Source: Firmicutes bacterium UBA2595 (GTDB lineage: Bacteria > Bacillota > Thermincolia > Thermincolales > UBA2595). Taken from it: a stretch of DNA of 5,267 nt. The translations under genes and the position numbers were made by a program. Shown here one piece after another: positions 1 to 3,519 of this stretch. Under the pieces are notes generated by a model that did no database searches, was not told the DNA's origin, and saw only the letters and a list, made by a program, of their open reading frames with translations. Numbering within the stretch: position 1 is the first letter of the stretch; each line of letters begins with the position of its first letter. Location of the stretch: assembly GCA_002339745.1 (NCBI GenBank), contig DDKP01000164.1, forward strand, positions 25,054-30,320, in the 5' to 3' direction.

Positions 1-284
1 CTGCTTACATGTTTCTGATTCTGGAGGCTCTTATTGACGGAGGAGTGAAGGCAGGCTTACCGCGGGATATTGCTCATATCCTGGCAACCAATACTATGCT
101 AGGCGCCGCCAGGCTAATCCTGGAGACCGGGGAACACCCGGCCAGGCTCAGGGATATGGTTACAACCCCTGGAGGGACAACCATTGCCGGACTCCATGTC
201 CTGGAACAGGGCAAACTTAGGGCAACCTTGATGGATGCGGTGCTGGCTGCAGCCCGCCGGGCCGATGAGCTGGGGCGCGGGTAA
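1..284 (+). CDS. proC: Pyrroline-5-carboxylate reductase, C-terminal part (5' end outside window)
   Basis: Cytosolic enzyme of proline synthesis that reduces 1-pyrroline-5-carboxylate to L-proline with NAD(P)H. Only the last 93 residues are present; the reading frame enters at base 3 (Ala-Tyr-Met...) and ends at TAA 282-284. What remains is the helical dimerisation and substrate-binding domain. The family signature is plain: AYMFLILEALIDGG at the start, a GLPRD turn, LGAARLILETGEHP, then MVTTPGGTTIAGLHVLE, where the TPGGTT segment lines the substrate pocket. The NAD(P)-binding Rossmann half lies upstream of the window. The ATG at 9-11 is an internal methionine, not the gene start. A strong ribosome binding site for yggT starts 4 bases after the stop codon, so the two genes are almost certainly cotranscribed. 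ProC commonly sits between sepF and yggT in Firmicutes, which fits this neighbourhood. Identification is secure. Confidence 0.95.
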   Translation, partial: AYMFLILEALIDGGVKAGLPRDIAHILATNTMLGAARLILETGEHPARLRDMVTTPGGTTIAGLHVLEQGKLRATLMDAVLAAARRADELGRG

Positions 285-288
285 AGAG

Positions 289-295
289 AAGGAGG
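289..295 (+). promoter_or_regulatory. Ribosome binding site AAGGAGG of yggT
   Basis: A perfect AAGGAGG lies 8 bases upstream of the TTG at 304. It decides the start of yggT: the longer open frame beginning at ATG 235 would overlap proC by 50 bases and add residues unlike the family. Confidence 0.85.
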
Positions 296-303
296 TTCTT
301 TTT

Positions 304-579
304 TTGAACATAGGATTAATTATTCATGCTATTTTTACTGCTGTCAGGTGGTTGATTATTGCGAGAATTGTGTTGTCATTCCTGCCTCTCTTTATGAGAA
401 TTGACCCTTACAACCCGGTGGTAAGATTTATCAATGAAAGTACGGAGCCATTGATGGCGCCGTTTCGCAGGCTGATCCCGCCCATCGGTGGAATAGATTT
501 TTCGCCGATAATTCTGTTTTTGGTCCTGGGATTTGTGGAAAACCTTGTTTTACAGCTGGTTTATAAGGTTTTGGCCTAG
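304..579 (+). CDS. ylmG: YggT/YlmG family small integral membrane protein
   Basis: A 91-residue membrane protein of the YggT (YlmG) family. The family is found in bacteria and chloroplasts; its molecular role is not settled, though it is linked by gene neighbourhood and plastid work to division and membrane organisation. Two hydrophobic segments are visible, about residues 2-31 (broken by Arg16 and Arg21) and 66-89. Between them lies the conserved loop: DPYNPVVRFINESTEPLMAP at residues 34-53, then FRRLIPPIGGIDFSP to residue 68. This TEP-x-x-x-P-x-R-x-x-P-P-x-G-G-x-D-x-S-P pattern is diagnostic. The start is TTG 304, chosen because a perfect Shine-Dalgarno sits 8 bases before it and the resulting length is typical. 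It follows proC by 19 bases and precedes ylmH by 28 bases, as in other ylm clusters. No signal peptide is needed; the first segment is probably a signal anchor. Confidence 0.92.
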   Translation: MNIGLIIHAIFTAVRWLIIARIVLSFLPLFMRIDPYNPVVRFINESTEPLMAPFRRLIPPIGGIDFSPIILFLVLGFVENLVLQLVYKVLA

Positions 580-607
580 TGATTTTTTAATACCGGAGTG
601 AAATTAT

Positions 608-1393
608 TTGGATAGGAAAGAAATGCTTGACCAGGCGGTTACCCCGGAAGACAGAATAATTATTGCCAGGCTTCTGGATAAAATCGAGTCAGTAAAAAAA
701 GAGCATCAGGCTGCTGTTACGGAATTTTATGACCCGTACCAGCAAATCGTCATTTCTCCGCTGCTGTCAAAGGCACGGGGAATTTGTTTTCTATGGGCGG
801 GCGGCTATGAACAGGCTGAAAGGCGGCGGCTGGTTCTTTTTCCCGACTATATGGATGCCAGGGAAATTGACGATCAGTTGGGTGTTGTATCAGTGACCGG
901 CAATCTTAAGTTCCGAACCTTGTCCCACAGGGATTACCTGGGAGCTGTTATGTCGTTGGGCATCAAAAGAGAAAAAATAGGGGATATCGTTGTGACTCCC
1001 CAGGGTTGCCAGGTTATTGTTGACCGGGCGGTGGCTGATTATATTGCACATAACCTTAACAAAGTTCACCGGGTCAGGGTCAAGGTGGAAGAGGTGACGA
1101 AGGAGGCCCTTAAGTTGCCTGACGAAAACGTGAAAGAGGTTTTTGCCACGGTGCCGTCGCTCAGGCTGGACGCTGTCGCCGCATCCGGTTTCGGAATTTC
1201 CAGGAGCAAAATGGCTGATATCATTAAGGCCGAGAGGGTTCGGGTCAACTGGATGGTGGTTAGTGACTGTTCTTACAACATCCGGGAAGGAGACATGATT
1301 TCCATCAGGGGTAAGGGCCGGATGGAAGTCCATAAAGTGAGGGGAGAAACAAAAAAGGGCCGGTTGTCCCTGATGTTGCGGCGATATAATTGA
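608..1393 (+). CDS. ylmH: YlmH, S4-domain RNA-binding protein
   Basis: A 261-residue cytosolic protein of the YlmH family, the usual length. In Bacillus subtilis, YlmH has been tied both to the division gene cluster and to ribosome-associated quality control of stalled nascent chains. The N-terminal two thirds (about residues 10-180) is the YlmH-specific region. It includes the typical FYDPYQQ stretch (40-46), an alpha/beta part around RRLVLFPDY (73-81), and the hallmark HRDYLGAVMSLGIKREKIGD at 107-126. Residues 184-243 form a C-terminal S4 domain (SLRLDAVAASGFGISRSKMA, ending in REGDMISIRGKGR), which binds structured RNA. A basic tail follows (KTKKGR-like, ending MLRRYN). The start is TTG 608, with GGAG at 595-598 spaced 9 bases; an ATG at 623 five codons in is a weaker alternative. 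It is the third gene in a tight row and is probably cotranscribed with yggT. Confidence 0.93.
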   Translation: MDRKEMLDQAVTPEDRIIIARLLDKIESVKKEHQAAVTEFYDPYQQIVISPLLSKARGICFLWAGGYEQAERRRLVLFPDYMDAREIDDQLGVVSVTGNLKFRTLSHRDYLGAVMSLGIKREKIGDIVVTPQGCQVIVDRAVADYIAHNLNKVHRVRVKVEEVTKEALKLPDENVKEVFATVPSLRLDAVAASGFGISRSKMADIIKAERVRVNWMVVSDCSYNIREGDMISIRGKGRMEVHKVRGETKKGRLSLMLRRYN

Positions 1394-1416
1394 AGACGTA
1401 TCATTTTTTATCAGGA

Positions 1417-1438
1417 GTGAAGGATTTTTCTTCCTCAC
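1417..1438 (+). other. Small hairpin between ylmH and divIVA
   Basis: GTGA-A-GGA (1417-1424) can pair with TCC-TCAC (1432-1438), giving seven base pairs with one bulged A and a seven-base T-rich loop. No T-run follows directly (the nearest, TTTTTT, is about 20 bases on), so it does not look like a standard intrinsic terminator. It may be an RNA-processing or stability element, or chance. The 99-base gap holds no convincing promoter that I can see. Confidence 0.25.
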
Positions 1439-1477
1439 CGTCGAAGTTATTCCTAAGTTTTTTCCGGATTTATCTGG

Positions 1478-1484
1478 AAGGAGG
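1478..1484 (+). promoter_or_regulatory. Ribosome binding site AAGGAGG of divIVA
   Basis: A perfect AAGGAGG lies 8 bases before the TTG at 1493. It rules out the upstream in-frame GTG at 1484, whose first base is the last G of this site. Confidence 0.85.
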
Positions 1485-1492
1485 TGCTTGGT

Positions 1493-1993
1493 TTGACATT
1501 AACCCCTCTCGATATCCACAACAAAGAGTTTCGCAAAAGTTTCCGGGGATATGACGAGGAGGAAGTAGACGAATTTCTTGACCAGATAACTAAGGAATAT
1601 GAAAAGCTGTTCAAAGAGAATATTGAGTTAAAGGAGGCGCTGGCGGCCAAGGAATCAAATATCGGCCAGTACAAAGACTTGGAGGAGACACTGAAGAAGA
1701 CGCTGGTAATGGCCCAGCAGGCCGCGGACGAACTGAAACAGGGGGCTGCCAGGGAGGCTGAATTAATCATCAGGGAGGCCCGGCTTAAAGCGGAACAGGT
1801 TGCGGCAGCCGCCGAGGAAAAAGCCAGGTCTTTTCTCAAGGACTATGAAGATATACAAAAACAGACGAAGGAATTCAGGATTAAGCTCCGTGCGTTTCTG
1901 CAGGCCCAGTTGTCCTTAATCGGCGACCATGAAGAACCCGAATTGATCAGCGTATGCGGGGAAACCGAATTTGCAGATAAAGAGCCGGCTTGA
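1493..1993 (+). CDS. divIVA: DivIVA, cell pole / septum scaffold protein
   Basis: A 166-residue DivIVA-family coiled-coil protein that binds negatively curved membrane at division sites and poles and recruits partners (Min proteins in Bacillus, other growth or chromosome-anchoring factors elsewhere). The N-terminal lipid-binding domain is near canonical: MTLTPLDIHNKEFRKSFRGY (1-20), then DEEEVDEFLDQI (21-32). The membrane-inserting Phe17 and neighbouring Arg18 fall at the same positions as in B. subtilis DivIVA. From about residue 33 to 138 the protein is rich in heptad-like Glu/Lys/Ala/Leu (KENIELKEAL, AAREAELIIREARLKAEQVA), consistent with the parallel and tetramerising coiled coils. The last 25 residues are acidic and variable. 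The start is TTG 1493, set by the AAGGAGG 8 bases upstream and by the family's N-terminal MxLTPLDI; a GTG at 1484 overlaps the Shine-Dalgarno. yggU starts 16 bases after its stop. Confidence 0.95.
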   Translation: MTLTPLDIHNKEFRKSFRGYDEEEVDEFLDQITKEYEKLFKENIELKEALAAKESNIGQYKDLEETLKKTLVMAQQAADELKQGAAREAELIIREARLKAEQVAAAAEEKARSFLKDYEDIQKQTKEFRIKLRAFLQAQLSLIGDHEEPELISVCGETEFADKEPA

Positions 1994-2009
1994 TCAGGGG
2001 CGAGGCAAT

Positions 2010-2294
2010 TTGAATATCCAGGAACATCCGGACGGTGTGATTTTTAAAGTGAAGGTTCAGCCTAGGGCATCCTGTAACCGGATTGCCGGTATGCTGGGTG
2101 ACGCCCTGAAGTTAATGCTGACCGCCCCACCTGTTGACGGAGCTGCGAACACTGCCTGTATTGAATTTTTAGCCTCCCTTCTGAAAGTGCCCAAAAACCG
2201 GGTTGAGATACTGACCGGGCACACCGGCCGGACTAAGCTGATTAAAATCCACGGGGTAAGCGGCGATGACCTGAAAAAAAGGATAAAGGCTTAA
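2010..2294 (+). CDS. yggU: DUF167 / YggU family protein
   Basis: A 94-residue protein of the DUF167 (YggU) family, a small alpha/beta fold whose biochemical function is unknown. Diagnostic features are DGVIFKVKVQPRAS at residues 8-21, the TAPPVDGAAN motif at 38-47, and the C-terminal VEILTGHTGRTKLIKI (65-80) with a GxxxRxK pattern. The start is placed at TTG 2010: AGGGG at 1996-2000 is spaced 9 bases from it, and the N-terminus then matches the usual family length. An upstream TTG at 1971 would overlap divIVA by 23 bases and add 13 unconserved residues. The gene follows divIVA closely and is likely translated from the same message. In many Firmicutes YggU sits between divIVA or yggT and ileS, so this is a normal position. 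No catalytic claim can be made. Confidence 0.92.
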   Translation: MNIQEHPDGVIFKVKVQPRASCNRIAGMLGDALKLMLTAPPVDGAANTACIEFLASLLKVPKNRVEILTGHTGRTKLIKIHGVSGDDLKKRIKA

Positions 2295-2333
2295 AAGGCC
2301 ACTTCTTTTTTTATTAATAGTTTTGAGAAAATT

Positions 2334-2369
2334 CCGAAAAAAGGAGACATTTTTCCCTATTTTTTTTGG
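2334..2369 (+). other. A-tract/T-tract dyad in the yggU to nucleosidase-like gap
   Basis: CC-g-AAAAAA-GG (2334-2344) faces CC-cta-TTTTTTTT-GG (2356-2369), an imperfect A/T-rich dyad. A second loose pairing lies just upstream: AAAAAAAGG at the end of yggU (2274-2282) with CC and T7 at 2299-2312. These could form weak terminators or pause sites, but the stems are bulged and poor in G/C. The 107-base gap (2295-2401) shows no clear promoter; TTGAGA at 2323-2328 lacks a good -10 at 16-18 bases. Confidence 0.25.
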
Positions 2370-2401
2370 CGGATTTAAGGAGGGACCTCCGGGGGAAAGC
2401 G

Positions 2402-3115
2402 ATGAAACCAACTTTTTTGAGTTCAGCCCAATGGGTGTCGAAGTTTATCAGGGAAAATTTGTCCGGAATGGAGACAGTCAAAGCAGGAGGCCTGCAGGTT
2501 TATACCGGCAGGCTTAGTGGTCTGCCTATGAATCTTGTCGAATTGGAGAAGGGACCGGTTGATACCATAGATTTTAGTCTACTTTCCGGGCTTCAACCCC
2601 AATATCTGGTTTCCATAGGGGAGGCTTATAGCTGTAAAAAGAACCTGGGTACAGGGGATATAGTAATCTCCTCTGCTGCCGTGTACCTGGAGAACTGCGG
2701 TGGAGTCCGGCTGGCGGAAACCAAGGCTGAGTTGAGGCTGGTCGACTTGGGGTTGAAGGTAGCAGAGGAACTGTCGTTTAACGACCAGATCTGTAAATTT
2801 GTTATAGGCAGAATACTTCTTAATCCGGGCAGTTCACGCGCGGGTAAAAGACTTAACTTCATTCCTTCTGCTGATATATACTGCATCGATAGCAGCGGTT
2901 ACCCCCTGACTCAGTGGGCGGTTGAAAGCGGGGCGCCGTTTGTGCTGATCAGGACGATAATCCCTGTATCGGCAAAGAATCGTCCGCCTGAGGCATTTCA
3001 AATCAGGTGCGAACTGGCCAAGAAGCATTTCTGGGTGGTCAAGGGAATCCTGGAAGGGCTTAAAAAAATACAGACTCCGGATGCAGAGGGATTGCGGAAG
3101 GTTGACTTAATCTGA
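2402..3115 (+). CDS. Nucleoside phosphorylase / MTA-SAH nucleosidase-like protein, probably catalytically dead
   Basis: A 237-residue protein resembling 5'-methylthioadenosine/SAH nucleosidase (MTAN, PNP_UDP superfamily; E. coli enzyme 232 residues, compared from memory). From residue 1 to about 51 the match to MTAN needs no gap: GGLQVYTGRLSG at 29-40 equals GGCEIYTGQLNG. QYLVSIGEAYSCKKNLGTGD (67-86) with IVIS (87-90) corresponds to the central strand, and WAVESGAPFVLIRTI (172-186) to the late helix-strand. Key residues are lost: MTAN Glu12 becomes Val12, the VEMEA site with Glu174 becomes IDSSG (162-166), the Asp197 of AISD becomes Pro188, and the GSAGGL loop becomes GEAYSC. Hydrolysis of nucleosides therefore seems unlikely; it may bind a ligand or a partner. 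The ATG start is supported by the ungapped N-terminus, although the ribosome binding site is unclear (GGGGG at 2391-2395, or GGAGG at 2379-2383, 18 bases away). The ileS promoter starts inside its last codons. Superfamily membership is an inference from motifs; cellular function is unknown. Confidence 0.72.
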   Translation: MKPTFLSSAQWVSKFIRENLSGMETVKAGGLQVYTGRLSGLPMNLVELEKGPVDTIDFSLLSGLQPQYLVSIGEAYSCKKNLGTGDIVISSAAVYLENCGGVRLAETKAELRLVDLGLKVAEELSFNDQICKFVIGRILLNPGSSRAGKRLNFIPSADIYCIDSSGYPLTQWAVESGAPFVLIRTIIPVSAKNRPPEAFQIRCELAKKHFWVVKGILEGLKKIQTPDAEGLRKVDLI

Positions 3116-3130
3116 CGTTTTGGGTATAAT
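3102..3130 (+). promoter_or_regulatory. Sigma-A type promoter of the T-box/ileS transcript
   Basis: A -35 box TTGACT (3102-3107) and a -10 box TATAAT (3125-3130) are separated by exactly 17 bases. The -35 lies in the last codons of the preceding gene, and that gene's TGA stop (3113-3115) is in the spacer. Transcription should begin near 3136-3138, about 45 bases before the first T-box stem. This allows ileS to be expressed independently of the upstream genes. Confidence 0.85.
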
Positions 3131-3374
3131 TATAAAATAGTTATTAAAAGAACAACTAATACACTATTTATCTACAGTGAAGGGGAAAGTAAGCATTGGT
3201 CAGCCCAAAGCGAACCCGGGGGCGGTGGAAGCCGGGTGGCGAGCCGTTGCCGAAGATCACCCCGGAGTTGTGCGGCCGAAAGTGTTAGTAAGCCGCACCG
3301 GCAGCGCCCGTTACATGCTACCAACAAGAGCCGGAACAGCAGTAATAGAAGATTGTCTGCTGCTACCGGAATTT

Positions 3375-3406
3375 AGGGTGGTACCGCGGGAATAACTCCC
3401 GTCCCT
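3375..3406 (+). promoter_or_regulatory. T-box antiterminator element
   Basis: AGGGTGGTACCGCGG (3375-3389) is the T-box consensus. Helix A1 is AGGG 3375-3378 with CCCT 3403-3406; the bulge TGGTACC (3379-3385) presents TGGT to pair with the tRNA 3' end, whose discriminator base would be A, as in tRNA-Ile. Helix A2 is CGGGA 3387-3391 with TCCCG 3397-3401. Its 3' strand is shared with the terminator, so the two folds exclude each other. Confidence 0.92.
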
Positions 3407-3424
3407 ATCGGGGCGGGGTTTTTT
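3397..3424 (+). terminator. Intrinsic terminator of the T-box leader
   Basis: TCCCGTCCC (3397-3405) pairs with GGGGCGGGG (3410-3418) across a TATC loop, nine pairs including two G-T wobbles, followed by a run of six T (3419-3424) and then ATTT. It would stop transcription when tRNA-Ile is charged. Confidence 0.93.
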
Positions 3425-3427
3425 ATT

Positions 3428-3442
3428 TAGGCGCTAGGCGCC
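3428..3442 (+). repeat. Tandem heptamer TAGGCGC x2, also a small perfect hairpin
   Basis: TAGGCGC occurs twice head to tail (3428-3434, 3435-3441), followed by C. The same bases form GGCGC-TAG-GCGCC (3430-3442), a five-pair stem with a three-base loop. It lies in the linker between the terminator and the ileS ribosome binding site, outside the T-box fold. Short GC-rich tandem units of this kind can be intergenic repeat remnants; no function can be assigned. The rest of the linker (3443-3502) shows nothing I recognise. Confidence 0.6.
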
Positions 3443-3519
3443 AGGCTGGTGACTGGAAGTAACAACCTGTATGAACCGAAAGGTAATGAACTACGGGCGG
3501 TCAAGGAGGAATAGGAATC

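Larger units (their letters stand above)
3137..3424 (+). promoter_or_regulatory. T-box riboswitch leader, isoleucine (AUC specifier), upstream of ileS
   Basis: The leader senses uncharged tRNA-Ile and allows read-through into ileS. Stem I: GGGG 3182-3185 pairs with CCCC 3260-3263, enclosing the specifier loop with AGTA (3188-3191) on the 5' side and GAAGATCAC (3252-3260) on the 3' side; the specifier codon is ATC at 3256-3258, matching tRNA-Ile(GAU). GGTcaGCC (3198-3205) and GGCgaGCC (3238-3245) continue the stem, and CCCGG/CCGGG (3215-3219/3232-3236) closes a distal loop with the GGTGGAAG motif. Stem II: GTGCGGC/GCCGCAC (3270-3276/3292-3298), with GAA and AGTA in the loop as expected for an S-turn. 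A further hairpin (CCGG 3331-3334/3366-3369 and AGCAG/CTGCT 3338-3342/3357-3361) is probably stem III. The T-box sequence and terminator follow. The upstream boundary is estimated from the promoter. Confidence 0.93.

Noticed and set aside
235..303. N-terminal extension of yggT from ATG 235
   Set aside because: Overlaps the end of proC and encodes residues foreign to the family; AAGGAGG at 289-295 marks TTG 304.
1390..1418. Possible promoter TTGAAG at the end of ylmH
   Set aside because: No TATAAT-like sequence 16-18 bases downstream.
890..1438. Minus-strand open frame of 182 codons
   Set aside because: Antisense to ylmH, which has clear YlmH and S4 motifs; no start-site signal on the minus strand.
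1484..1492. GTG 1484 as the divIVA start
   Set aside because: Its first base is part of the Shine-Dalgarno, so it cannot be used with that site; TTG 1493 gives the canonical DivIVA N-terminus.
1453..1839. Serine-rich minus-strand open frame
   Set aside because: The low-complexity Ser/Ala composition is the complement of the Glu/Lys/Ala-rich DivIVA coiled coil.
2323..2517. Plus-strand open frame of 64 codons starting MRKFRKKE, overlapping the nucleosidase-like gene
   Set aside because: No ribosome binding site, no family resemblance, and it runs out of frame through a region where the other frame matches the MTAN fold.
3177..3395. Open frame of 72 codons on the + strand between the nucleosidase-like gene and ileS
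   Set aside because: It lies wholly inside the T-box leader, whose stems, specifier and T-box sequence explain these bases; no ribosome binding site and no recognisable protein pattern.
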